Shown one piece after another: positions 24,980 through 36,263 of a stretch of 64,000 bases of DNA. Location of the stretch: positions 454,501 to 518,500 of the forward strand of contig JAMSLZ010000013.1 in NCBI GenBank assembly GCA_026027325.1. Reading direction: 5' to 3'. Every line of letters starts with the position of its first letter. The first letter of the stretch is position 1. Source of the stretch: Actinomucor elegans. Lineage: Eukaryota; Mucoromycota; Mucoromycetes; Mucorales; Mucoraceae. The translations under genes and the position numbers were made by a program. The notes beneath the pieces were generated by a model. The model searched no databases. It worked only from the letters and a program-made list of their open reading frames with translations, and was not told where the DNA came from.

Positions 24980-26088
24980 TTTAGCAACAGCAACAAAAAC
25001 TCATACCCTTATTCATTTATTGCATTTCCCCTTCATCGTATATATTATATAGATACCAACTCTTAGAGACCTTCATACCTTTAATAATAATAAAAAAAAA
25101 AACTTCTAATGCAAAGGACAGAACACAATTTGATTGGTGATTACGATTTGAACAAAGTTTTAGATTTCGTGCAACTTGCTTTTTTTTTACGCACGGAAAG
25201 GCAATAGGACAAACCGTGAGTAAACCTTACTGGTCCAATCAAGTTTAACTACAATAGTACTTGACAAATCATTACAAGAAGTTTCTTTTTTAATATTAAA
25301 GATCAACATAGCAAACCCGCACTAAAAGCCTACTTTAACGCTAAAAATCAGGCACGCTTGTTGCACAGAATTATACATGTGCAGATAAACTTGGCATGTT
25401 AGGATATAAGAAACTCAATGTTTTTCCGTTCTGAATCAAAAAAAGACTGTGGCTTGCTAATCGATAAAACGTGCTTTTTTCCTATATAAATGGAGGAGAA
25501 ACACACGTAATGGAGCCTTATTCAAGTAGTACTACCAAGTAGGCTATATGAAATAAACTCTCGATCCAAGCTAGTTCGAAATTATTCTTTTTTCCTTGTG
25601 TTCTCGCACGATCTTCAAAATATATATATATTTGATATTCAGTTCAACGTAACACCAAAGTCTAACTATTTCACCATCTAGACGAACAGGCTTATCTTTT
25701 CATTAGTAGAGATGTAGATTTTGCATGCAGGTACTGAAAGGAACCCTTTCTGCTTGAATAAAGAACTTCAATTGCAAAACAGAAGCAATTCTTTTTAAAC
25801 TCAAGTCTAATTAATAAAACGGAATTGCCATCGCCGCTCTCATCTATTTTCTGATAAAACTAGATAATCGCATCATTCACAATATCTACTAAAGCATGAG
25901 CATATTGTTAGATGGTAGTAAACCTACCTTTTATACGGGATGTTAGATAAAGCGTTTATTCAATTTCAACCGGCGGATGATGAATGTCAAGTAAACCAGT
26001 CGAAGATATTGGTTTCAACGCACTAATCTGTATAAAGTAAAAAACGGATCAAAATAAAGTTTCACAGTATAAAAAGTACTTCTTTATG

Positions 26089-26123
<35 letters not shown>

Positions 26124-27928
26124 GCTCTCGGCTTGACGTACACATGGCCAGGGTGGGAAATGTATATAGAAATACCAGCTATATTACCAGCTATCCGATT
26201 ATCCAAAAATAAAATGCTGCATGCTTTGAGACTCGCCATCTCGATGATATGTTTGTAATCGCCACATGTAATCTTTTTTTTTTCTCTCAGTTAAAACATG
26301 CGCAAAAGGATATGCACAATCATGTAGGTTAATCAACTGTGAAACTATGGGCAATTCAAACGATTATATAGTACCAGTGGACCACTTGTCGCATTGGTTA
26401 CATTTGAATTCATGTCAGCTGTGTACTCCTTCGAGTTGCACCTGCTTTCGGCGCCTGACAAAGATGAGATGACAATAAAATCAATTTTATAAAAATTTAT
26501 TCTGCGGATTATGAACAAGTACAAGTGAAAATTATATATCCATTTCTTCAAGTATACTCTATGAATATTCTTGAAATCTGGATGTATCTCCTCATTACGG
26601 ACATGCTAAACTAATCTGATGCAATATTAGACTAAGATTAGTAAAGTGATCCAGAAATCTAGATAAAAAAAAAAAAGGTAGATTGCCAAAGTAAATGTAA
26701 TTTATAGCATATCCTTAAAATTGAATATAATCATTGCAATCTTTCAGTCAAATAACAGCTCTAATGGATAGGGCACTTTATTTTGAACATAGATTAATCA
26801 TTACAAGTGCTATTAAACTTATGTTTACTGAGAAATGTAGGAGGTGCTGAAAACAGCCGATTTCTGAAATTGCCTAAGCCCTCAGTTTTTTTTTTTTTTT
26901 TTTTTTTTGGGAAACATGTTTTCTTTTGTAATATATCAAAGAAAGCATTTTTAAGACATGATTTTTTAGTGACATAGGTTGCGTATACAATACGATATTC
27001 AAATATATTTTTATTGAATTATATTGTTTATATTATATTCGAACTGTCTAAAAATTTGAAGAATTCACATTTATCAAAAATAATTCTATGAATTAAAGGA
27101 AATAGCAAATTATCGCTACATTATTAAACACAACATTTAATACTTTACAAACTTTGGTAAAGTAGCTGATTTCTATATGCCAACAATTGCAAGTATTAAA
27201 AAGTGAATTAAAGTCTGTCAAAAGCTTTTAAGACTCTGAGGAGAAGAAGGAATATATTTTGATTACCGGCAACCAATCAATACCATCGTTACATCCAGAT
27301 AAGTTGAAATATAATTACTAGAATATGTACGCAGTAGCCTTATTAATCATCCGTATGAACTAAATGCGCGTTTGATTACACCAAGCAAACCAGTGCCTGT
27401 TAAATCGCTGCACAGCCCTGTCAAGTGATTTTGAGCTACTCGTAGCTTTATTTTATTAGCAAAAGTTGCATGAAAATGGAAAGAATGATCAAACCATTCA
27501 ACCGCCACTAGCCAATCAAAATGTTTTATAAAAGCAAGTGTTCTATATTATACGAATAAGCGCTAGGGTATCACGAAGACCCGAATTCTCGGGCTTCAAT
27601 ACGGCGATGAGAACTATATAATCCAATGAAAATGCTATACCACACATTTATTATGCCAATGTATTGCATCTAACTAATCTTGGGCATATATAATACCAGA
27701 TCGATCGTTTTTTATCAGATTACTGGATTATTTTTCTTGGACACCAGTTCCCTGCCTTACAGAGAACTCACTGTATATCTTCTTCTGGTATAGACACATG
27801 CTTCCACCTTGAGAGTTACAAACTGCGACTCAAATGTACAATTGCGTGGTGTTTCCGTTTTAAAACCTCGAAGGATCTGATAACCAAGCAAAAAGATTAT
27901 CTTTTCTGTCCTACTATTTGCAATATCT
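24980..27928. other. Long intergenic region
   Basis: Nearly 3 kb of AT-rich DNA without convincing genes. It holds an A run at 26089-26119 and a T run at about 26887-26908. No transposon, RNA gene or long frame is visible. The right end should include the promoter of the membrane protein gene. Confidence 0.55.
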
Positions 27929-29313
27929 ATGGGTACTGAAAGAAAAGGCACCATCAATCCATACTTCATTTACGTGGTGACCTCAATCGCCTTTGGAGCT
28001 TTAGTCACTGTGCTTGCTCTGTGGTCTTCGCCTAACACATGGTCTGATTTTTTCAATTCCAAGCCTGGTCGAGGTGAAATGGGCTTTGGTCGATTTATCA
28101 TCCGAGGCTCTCGTTATATCAACGGTATACATAACATAGTAGTCATACTTGGCTTAGAACTCAAGTTTTTTTTGTAGGTAAATACACACCTTTTGCTTAC
28201 CCATGGCGATCGATTGAAGCCAATTCCCTTGGAAATTGGATTGCATGGATAGTCTATAGTATTCATCAAGTTGGACAATGGTTTATATTAGCCAAGGTGC
28301 AATTAGCTAAAAAAACTCAAGTGACACGATGGAGCCAAGATTACCAATGGTGGAATTGGCAAATGGTGTACTTGAATGGCTTCATGTGCTTGTATAAATT
28401 AGTGCATGGGCACATATTTTACAACGGCTTGGCTATCCATGTCGCTGAAGGTGTTGCACAAGGCTCAGTTGTACTCATTCTTGTATTTGCAATCATCATT
28501 GCTATTCCCTAGTATGTATTCACTCTAAAAGACAAAAACCTAGCTAACAATCCCCTATAGCCGAGGTATCTTGTTTGGCTATGGAAAAAGACCTCCATCT
28601 GATCCTGTGATTCACTTTATCAGAAAGTATCACGGCTATGCCATGAGTTTTGGCACTGTGCTTAACTTCCATTATCATCCATGTGTAAGTAACCTTATCA
28701 CAAATCATACATTATAGTAACAATACAATAGGAAGGTACCATGGGCCATTTCTTTGGGTTCATCTATCAATGTCTACTGATTTGGCAGTCAACCAACTTT
28801 TTGCACAAAGTAAGATATTTCTTGTTTTATCATAAGTCATCTCACTTTTTTTTTTTTTTATAGAGCCATCATAACAAATCCTGGATTTTATTATTAGAAA
28901 CATGGGTGTTTATTCATGGTTCATTAACAGCTCTTATCCAACCTGGCATTGGTTGGCAGATCTTTTCGTATGGATTCATGATTATGTTTCTAGTCAACCA
29001 AATCTTTCAAACAAGATTAAGTGAGCATCATACTGTGCTGGCAGCCCTGTACATCTTATTTTTCATATGGGCTTACTGGGGTTTCCATGAAAACAAAGCT
29101 TATTATCGAGCCACATTTATACCAATTGCCGAATATTTATGTGTGTATTTTGGATTAACAGTAGGTAAAGGTACACGCTTTATTGTAGAACGTCTTCCAG
29201 ATCGCTTTAAAAGACCTTTGATTATGATGAGCTATGTTGGAGCGACTATTACCTTAACAGTAGGATTGGCTTTTGTACTTGCTGGAAATATTCGAGTGTA
29301 TAATGATTATTAG
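27929..29313 (+). CDS. Multipass membrane protein of unknown function
   Basis: Five exons (27929-28124, 28178-28511, 28561-28684, 28732-28809, 28864-29313) give 393 residues with about eight to nine hydrophobic segments, for example YFIYVVTSIAFGALVTVLAL, VVLILVFAIIIAIP, VLAALYILFFIWAYWGF and TITLTVGLAFVLAG. Histidine-rich loops stand out: FHYHPCEGTMGHFFGF and HKSHHNKSW lie at neighbouring membrane edges and could bind metal or haem. I do not recognise the family. The clean intron phases and full open frame support a real gene. It converges with the RAP1/RSR1 gene, 164 bp apart. Confidence 0.8.
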
Positions 29314-29477
29314 AAGAACATGTTACTCCTACAATGATTGTTTAATACTATATTTGTGTATAATGCACGGATTGTTTACTAGCTGTCAAATATCTAGACA
29401 TCTAGATCCCCTTTCTCTTATGTCTCCTATTATCAAGTAGTCTTTATTTCAAAAAAAAAAAAAATGATACAGTAGAA

Positions 29478-30133
29478 TTATAAAACAATGCATTTGAGTC
29501 TCTTTTTTTGCTTGTTATTCGATGGCATTTGTCGATTGATCTGTCTTACTAAGTCATAAAAGACTTCATCCACGTTGATCTTGAACCTTGCAGAGGTTTC
29601 ATAAAAGGGTTTACCTCCCCATTCTAGCGATAGTTCCATACCTTGTTCTCTTGAAACCATTCTTTCCTCTTCCAAATCGCATTTATTGCCTACCAATACC
29701 ATAGGTACCTTATCAAAGATTAAGTACAACTATATATAAATATATATATTACTCACATTTTCACCTTCTTTCACTCGCAAGATTTGCTCTCTTAGTTCAT
29801 AAAGGTCATTTAAAGTAACTGAGCTTGTGATTGAAAATACCAATAAAAAGCCTTGTCCGTTTTTCATGTATAAATCCCTCATTGCTGTAAACTGTTCTGT
29901 TCCTGCTGTATCAAGTATTTCCAGCATACATTGTTGACCGTCCACCTCGACCTGCTTACGATAAGAATCCTCGATCGTTGGATCATATTTCTCGACAAAG
30001 ATGGATTGTACAAATTGAACAGTCTAAATCTTATCCTGTTTAGCCTCGTATACATAATACTAGTTTTCCGTTTTACCAAAGCTGATTTACCAACACCACC
30101 CGAGCCCAACACAACAAGTTTATATTCTCTCAT
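29478..30133 (-). CDS. RSR1: Rap1/Rsr1-type Ras-family GTPase
   Basis: Three exons (30133-30077, 30023-29757, 29708-29478) give 184 residues, the length of animal Rap1A. P-loop GSGGVGKS, Rap/Ras effector loop [17 protein letters not shown] with the threonine at position 61 that marks Rap rather than Ras, NKCDL and ETSA are all present. The C-terminus CIVL is a CaaX box with leucine last, which favours geranylgeranylation, preceded by a basic KKRLK stretch. Fungal orthologues (Rsr1/Bud1, Krev-1) act in cell polarity at the plasma membrane. It is divergent from SLA1, another polarity and actin gene; co-regulation is possible but not shown. Confidence 0.95.
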
Positions 30134-30590
30134 AAGAAGAAAGTTCGCGTTTTTTGTAAAAAAAAAAAAAAAGTAAAAAAGAAAGAAAAAAGAAAGAAGA
30201 AGGAAAATCACTCAAATATTACAGTAAAAATAAGGAGTTCCATTATTTATATACGATTTAAATGTTGCACAGTCTATACGTATCAACTTCGAGAAACTAA
30301 AAACCATTACGCGTAATTAAGCAACCGTATAGCAACCGCATAGCGATCGAAATGATGTGACTTGCTTCATCATAGCAACTAAACGAAAGTATGTCAACAT
30401 AACTCGAAGCCATAGTAATCAAGGAACAAAAATCATTTCAGCTGCTTGCAGCGGACTGGCAAATGACATCACGCCAGCGAGACCTATATAAAGCAAGTTT
30501 TCACTATCTTCCATATATTATAAAACCCTTTAAGCCCATAGTAACAAGTACCCTTTTCTCTTTTTCGCTCCTTTCCTTTAATAATAGACC
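30134..30590. promoter_or_regulatory. Divergent promoter between RSR1 and SLA1
   Basis: 457 bp between two start codons. A TATTATAAAA motif lies near 30515, about 75 bp before the SLA1 ATG. An A/G-rich tract sits just upstream of RSR1 (about 30160-30205). Confidence 0.5.
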
Positions 30591-33500
30591 ATGAAGTACG
30601 TTGTTATCTGCACCGCTCTTTATGACTATCAAGCTCAACAAGACGGAGAAGAACTTTCCTTTAATGCAGACGATACCTTGTACATTCTCGATAATAAAGA
30701 CCCAGATTGGCATAAAGCACAACTCAAAGTACCTGTAGACCAAGATGCTGGGCCCATTGGTTTAATTCCTTCCAACTATGTCGAAAAGGTACTGAATATA
30801 TACATGTGTTTTTTTTTTATTTTATTTTATAATACTAACTACTGCAAAGGCAAAACCTATTGGTTTTGTAAAAGCGTTATATGATTATGAACCTCAGTCA
30901 ATAGAAGAAGTAGCCTTCAAAGAAGACGATATATTAACATTATATGAAAAAGATGATCCAGACTGGTACGTGGTAGAAAAAACCAATGGTGATATTGGCT
31001 TGGCACCAAGCAACTATGTCGAGTCCTGTGATAAACCAACCACCACCAAAACGCCAGCATCACCTGTCGAGACAACCAAAGAAACATTAACTGCTTGTGA
31101 ACCCAAGTGGGCTATTGCCTTGTTTTCTTTCACTCCCGAGAGCTCAGAGGAAACAAGCCTAGATGATCATGAGCAGGTACTAATCACAGACTATATCAGC
31201 AATAAGGATTGGTGGACAATTGAACATAAAGATGGTACAAGTGGTATTGTGCCTTCCAGTTATGTCAAATTTCAGGACGAATACGAAGCAGAATTACGTG
31301 CTGAACAAGAACAAGAAGAGAAAAAACGAGCTGCTCTTCAGAAGCAAGAACAAGAGCAACGCGATAAAGAGCGACAAAGAGAAATGGCCGAGCATAATCG
31401 AATCAAGGAACAGGAAGAGAAGGAAAGAGCAAGACAAGCCGAAGCAGAAAGAAGAAGAAAGATGCAAGAAGAAGCAAAGCAGAGAGAGATAGACGCAAAG
31501 AAACAAGCTTCGGTAAAGGATTAGTTGATTAAGGATTCACTGTGTTTAACCTATTCTACACTAGTTTGCTGCTGCTTCACCCCAATTAGGTTCAGGTTCT
31601 CCGAGTAAGTACTCTATATACTAGGGGATGAATAAAGCTTAACATACTTTGCTTAGGACGAAGTCAAATCCCTGCTCCACCACCACCTTCTCAACCTATC
31701 TCATCACCTAGCATTACTTGTAATATCACTCAACTTTCTATTATAATAATATAATTGGCACTGACTTATTTATCCTTTAGATCATCCTCCGCAAACGGCA
31801 GCTCCATCAAAACACTTAGATCCCAGCAGTAAGCTATGACAACCAATCAACCAGCTACATTTGAGATGCTTATAATATTATTTAGAACCAGATCCTACTA
31901 GAATCCGTATGTGGACCGATCGTACAGGGGCCTTCAAAGTCGAGGCTCAATTCCTATCGTGTGCCAATGGTAAAATCAGACTTCACAAGACAAACGGTGT
32001 TAAAATCGATGTACCTACGCAAAAGATGTGTGTAGAGGACTTGCGATACATTGAACAAGAAACAGGCATGAAACTATTAGAAGATAAAAGCGATAATATA
32101 CCCTTGGCTCAACTAAGCAACCATCATGGCCGTTTCAGTTGGCTCGAGTATTTTAAAAAGGCCAATCTCCCTCATAAGGCTTGTGTAGAATATGCTGGAT
32201 CATTTGATGCAAACAAGTTGACTGAGCAAGATATCGAACGTCTTACACACAGCAAAATGAAAATGCTGGGCATGAGTGAAAAACACGTCCGCCGTATCCA
32301 ACGCTTCATTGAAACGAATCGAGCAGAACCTCCTTCAGATGATGAATCCTCGAAACCCAAGATGAAAACCAAGAAGTCGGTAACATTTGGTAGTGTTAGT
32401 TACATTCCAGATAGCGATCAAGAAGACGACGACAATGTACAATGGCAAATTGAGCAAGATGAACGATTAGCTAGACAGTTACAAGAGGAAGAACAAGGTC
32501 AAACAAACACAGTTGGACTTCAACGTCGTGGCACAGCTCGACCTACTCCTTCTCATTCTGCACCTCGCGATGTCAATTCATCTGTACTTGTTCCACAACA
32601 GTTTCACTCGGATCTTTTGAAACCTGTACCTGCTGCTCCCGTTAGTACATCAGCACCTGCACCAATGAAACCCGTTCAAGCAGCACCTGCTGCAGTAGCA
32701 TCTGCACCCAAGATAACCAATGCTGCACAACCAGGTTTCGAAGATGATGCATGGACTCCTCGTGCTCACTCTCCTTCTGTACAGCCTGCAAGTACTTCAT
32801 CATGGACTCCACCACAACAAACACCTCCTCAAATGCCACCTCGACAAAGACCTACACCTCAATTATCTCAACAAAGCATGGTAGACCCTCAATTGTTGGC
32901 TAAATGGAGTGGTAGTCCAGCCCTTGCTACTGCCAATACCAATCGTCCTGTCCCTCCACCTCCATCATCCAACACGAACAAGTTTGCTTCACTACAGCAA
33001 ATCCAACAGCAACAACAACAGCAATTGAGCCAGCAAATAAGCAACGCATCAGTACCTGCTGTCCAATCACAAACAGCTTTGCCGGTACAGAATACCATTT
33101 ATCAGCAGCCTGCAATGACTGGTAGCTTTACATCGCCTTCTGCTCCAGCCCTACCATCCAGTACCATGTTTAACAGCACACCCTCTTTGCAAGTACAGCA
33201 GCAGCAACAAAGCTTTATTAACGCATCACCTTCGTTGTATCATCAACCAGCAGCTATTCAGCAATCCGTACCTTTACAATCTGTATTACCGCCAGCTCTT
33301 GCCCCTCAAGCCACTGGATACTCGCCTCAAATGACAGGAGCCAGTAGAAACTGGGCTAATGCTACGCCTGATAATCCATTTGGTGGAAACTCGCCCATGA
33401 TGCAATCTGCACCTGTTAACCAATTCCAACAGCAGCAGCAACCCGTCTATCAAAATAGTTTAACAGTACAGCATACAGGCTATGTACCACCATCACAACC

Positions 33501-33694
33501 ATTGCCTCATTACAATAGCAGTTCCTCAATAGGTAACATTTAATTATTACAAAAAAAAAAGAGAGAGATTAACTAACAGTGTTCTAAAAGATCCCAATGA
33601 TAAATACTCCGTATTCAAGACTATCGATACCACTGCTCCAAGTGTATTTAATAATAATAATAATCAACAGCAGCAACGCAGTTTCTACTACTAA
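30591..33694 (+). CDS. SLA1: Endocytic actin-patch adaptor Sla1
   Basis: Seven exons (30591-30788, 30850-31512, 31565-31604, 31657-31719, 31781-31828, 31886-33532, 33591-33694) give 920 residues. Domains in order: SH3-1 (about 5-65, ALYDYQAQQDGEELSF), SH3-2 (about 70-125, ALYDYEPQSIEEVAF), SH3-3 (about 150-210, ALFSFTPESSEETSL), a charged coiled coil (about 215-285), SHD1 (about 340-400, DPTRIRMWTDRTGAF, which in yeast binds NPFxD sorting signals), the SAM-like SHD2 (about 420-485) and a Q/P-rich tail with TGY/TG motifs of the kind phosphorylated by Ark/Prk kinases. A DNPFGG motif is also in the tail. The last exon (DPNDKYSVFK..) depends on an acceptor at 33590. Sla1 links cargo, clathrin and Arp2/3 regulators at endocytic sites. 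Confidence 0.95.
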
Positions 33695-33734
33695 TAAATG
33701 GTAGTTTATTTTATTGTGATTTAAAATAAACATC

Positions 33735-34566
33735 TTATTCCTTGATCTCTCCGGAATCAACGATTTCAATCTTGGCAGTAGGTGCACCGCTGCGAGTACC
33801 GTATTGCTCCAAAAGATCCAAGACTTCATTACCTTCAGAGATTTGACCAAAGACAGTATGGTTACCATCCAACCAAGGTGTATCAACAAAGGTGATAAAG
33901 AATTGAGAACCGTTGGTGTTCTACATAGACATACAATAATGAGATTCATTTTAAGTTTTTTTTTTTTACATAATATCAACTTACAGGGCCAGCGTTAGCC
34001 ATGGACAAGAGACCCTTACCTTGATGCTTCAAGGTAAAGTTTTCGCTTAAAAAAAGTTTTAGTTGTTATTATTCTATAAACATACATTTTAATTACTGCT
34101 TACTCATTGAACTTGTGACCATAGATGGATTCACCACCACGGCCATCACCCATAGTGAAATCTACATGATGGGTCTAGTTATCTGAATAAAAAAAAATTG
34201 ACATTACTATCACTTACCACCACCTTGAGCCATGAAACCAGGGATGATACGATGGCTATATAAGAATGTGTCAAATAACAAAAAACAGATGCGTTTAATA
34301 TATATATAACTTACAAAGCACTACCCTTATAATGCAAAGGCTTGCCGGACTTTCCAATACCCTTCTCACCAGTACAGAGAGCACGGAAGTTCTCAGCAGT
34401 CTTGGGGACAGTATCAGCGAAGAGCTATATCAATCCTTGCGTTTTAGTTTTCTCAATAATTCTCGCGATGTTATTAGTTATATCTAACCTTGAAGGTCAT
34501 ACGACCAGAGGGTTTACCGTTAACGGCAACATCGAAAAAGACCTTGGGAATGTTCTTGGCAGCCAT
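33735..34566 (-). CDS. Cyclophilin-type peptidyl-prolyl isomerase
   Basis: Six exons (34566-34489, 34424-34315, 34255-34218, 34161-34104, 34045-33985, 33920-33735) give 176 residues. The active-site set is intact: [15 protein letters not shown] (catalytic arginine, phenylalanine and glutamine), [10 protein letters not shown], and [10 protein letters not shown] with the tryptophan needed for cyclosporin binding. An extra loop GIGKSGKPL after TGEK marks the divergent-loop class. No targeting peptide is visible, so a cytosolic enzyme is likely. The gene ends 40 bp from the convergent SLA1 stop codon, so their transcripts probably overlap. Confidence 0.97.
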
Positions 34567-34894
34567 AATGAAATGTGTAATTAAACAACTGAATAATAAT
34601 CGAAAAGGCCTCCTAGTCACTATAATCTGTCAAGTTAAAGTACAGTCACATGGACGGATGTTGAAATGCTCGTTCTAAGGAGTCTAGATCGGAGTTGAGA
34701 TTTCCTTTATAGAAAAGGTATTTTTATTTTCATCATCAACGTATCTATACGCTTGAAGAAAAGCAGGGGCAGAAAAAAAAAAGCGGTTTTAAGCAGAAAA
34801 TAGATAATTAATTATAAGAGATATTACACGAAGAATATGCAGCTTCAATCGTAAATGTATGACATGATAACTGATCTACAAAGTCAAAGAATAG
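34567..34894. other. Intergenic region
   Basis: 328 bp between the cyclophilin start and the 3' end of the Zn2Cys6 gene, both on the minus strand. It should hold the cyclophilin promoter. Nothing else is seen. Confidence 0.5.
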
Positions 34895-35482
34895 TTAATA
34901 AAACTCTATATTATTATGCGCGGAAATCATGTCAATTTGGTCAAGTTTACCCATAATGCTTGGAATTGTAGTAGTGCTTGTGCCCCAAGAATTCGATGCA
35001 TTTGCTTCTTCTTCGAAATCTACTCGATTCTGTTTTGCTTCATTAATCTGTTAGTCTATCCAGCATTTGGAGATTACTTCTTTTAGAACACACATACCAG
35101 CAATGCCGCTATGGACAGAGCTCATGCTACTACTACGACTACTAATTGAATTGCATGAAGATATCACTGTTTCGAAATATGAAGAGGGTTGTTTTCTTTG
35201 TTCCTGTTGCTGTTGTTGCTGTTGAAATGGTTTTAAAACGTATTGCTGTTCCTTTGCGCTACTATATGGCTTTCGTTTTCTGTTTGTAGGCCGATGAATA
35301 CATGGAACTCCATGTGAGGCACAAAAAGCGCAAGGTCTTCCGCCATCACATTTAGTCTTTCGGCTTCGACAGCGTTCACAAGCAGAACCAGAGCCCAACC
35401 GACGTGGATGATGGATGACGGATGTATATGATTTCATATTGGCTTTGGTCTTTGCGGCGTCAAATATAATTGTTTGGTTCAT
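34895..35482 (-). CDS. Short Zn2Cys6 DNA-binding protein
   Basis: Two exons (35482-35098, 35037-34895) give 175 residues. A fungal binuclear zinc cluster is clear: cysteines 35, 38, 45, 51, 54 and 61 in the spacing C-x2-C-x6-C-x5-C-x2-C-x6-C, followed by a basic TNRKRK segment that can contact DNA. A polyglutamine run and serine-rich stretch follow. No fungal-specific transcription factor middle domain is present, so the protein is much shorter than typical family members. The acceptor at 35038 was chosen because the nearer AG gives an immediate stop. The ATG at 35482 is the first true ATG; the frame opens slightly upstream without one. Target genes are unknown. Confidence 0.85.
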
Positions 35483-35703
35483 TAATAAACTTTCCAAATT
35501 GTTGGGTGGACGGAGAAAAAGAGGGAAATAAGATAGAAATAAGAGGTTACATGTTCTTAAAGCGATAATAGAAAGGGAGTATGTGCCTTAGGAGTTAGGC
35601 TCCGGGGAAAGCTCTGATTAGGGTTTTTGTTTTGTATAAAAAGGATCATTGGCATATTTTGTAGATCTCTTTCTTTTTCAACAGATATGCAAAGGCTCCC
35701 TTA

Positions 35704-35705
<2 letters not shown>

Positions 35706-35748
<43 letters not shown>
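35706..35748. repeat. Homopolymer of 43 T
   Basis: A continuous run of 43 T on the plus strand lies just 28 bp beyond the stop codon of the promethin-like gene. On that gene's strand it is poly(A) in the 3' region. Confidence 0.95.
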
Positions 35749-35750
<2 letters not shown>

Positions 35751-35776
35751 TCGGAGATGACTAGTGCAAGAATGGC

Positions 35777-36263
35777 TTAATTGGATTTCGCTTTTGTTTG
35801 CTTGTAAACATAATAGCCGACAATAAGAAATCCTGCTATAATAGAAAATCCAAACAGCAAAGGCACCAATACCATCAATCCAATCATCAGAGCTGAGCAA
35901 ATGAAGAAAGTCCAGACAAAACTAGTCAAGACCGTAGTAACAAAAAACACAGAGGCAATGAAAAGTACAAAGAAAGCAAAGGGTATTATGCTTAGTAAAC
36001 CAAAGATATATGCGCCTAACCGAAACTCCTCACTATGAATAACCAAGTCAGTGTCTAGAAGCCACCTATATAAGGATTGGTAATTACTATTGCCACAGAC
36101 TTTCCAAGCTGGCTCTTGACGCGTTAATATAGCTCTTGCATTGTTCATATGTCTTTATAAAAGCAGTTTTGGATTGTTCGAATTTATTTTGGAGCTTTTG
36201 CTCAATGGCTGTCATTTGCTGGTGCTTCTCTTGTTGATCATGTAATGTTGTAGTGGTGGACAT
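35777..36263 (-). CDS. Promethin/LDO-like small membrane protein
   Basis: Two overlapping frames must be joined: an N-terminal amphipathic helical part from the ATG at 36263 (MSTTTTLHDQQEK..INASRASLE) and a C-terminal part with four hydrophobic stretches in two hairpins (AYIFGLLSIIPFAFFVLFI, IIAGFLIVGYYVY), ending KQTKAKSN. The likeliest splice uses a weak GTCTGT donor near 36100 and the acceptor TCTAG near 36053; a nearer acceptor gives a stop. The helix-then-double-hairpin plan fits promethin/LDAF1 and yeast Ldo proteins, which work with seipin at lipid droplets. That identification is inference from architecture. The exact junction is uncertain. Confidence 0.6.

Noticed and set aside
24980..27928. 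tRNA or 5S rRNA genes in the long gaps
   Set aside because: I looked for GGTTCRANNCC-type B boxes with matching A boxes here and in the other gaps and found none I could defend; a tRNAscan-SE run would decide.
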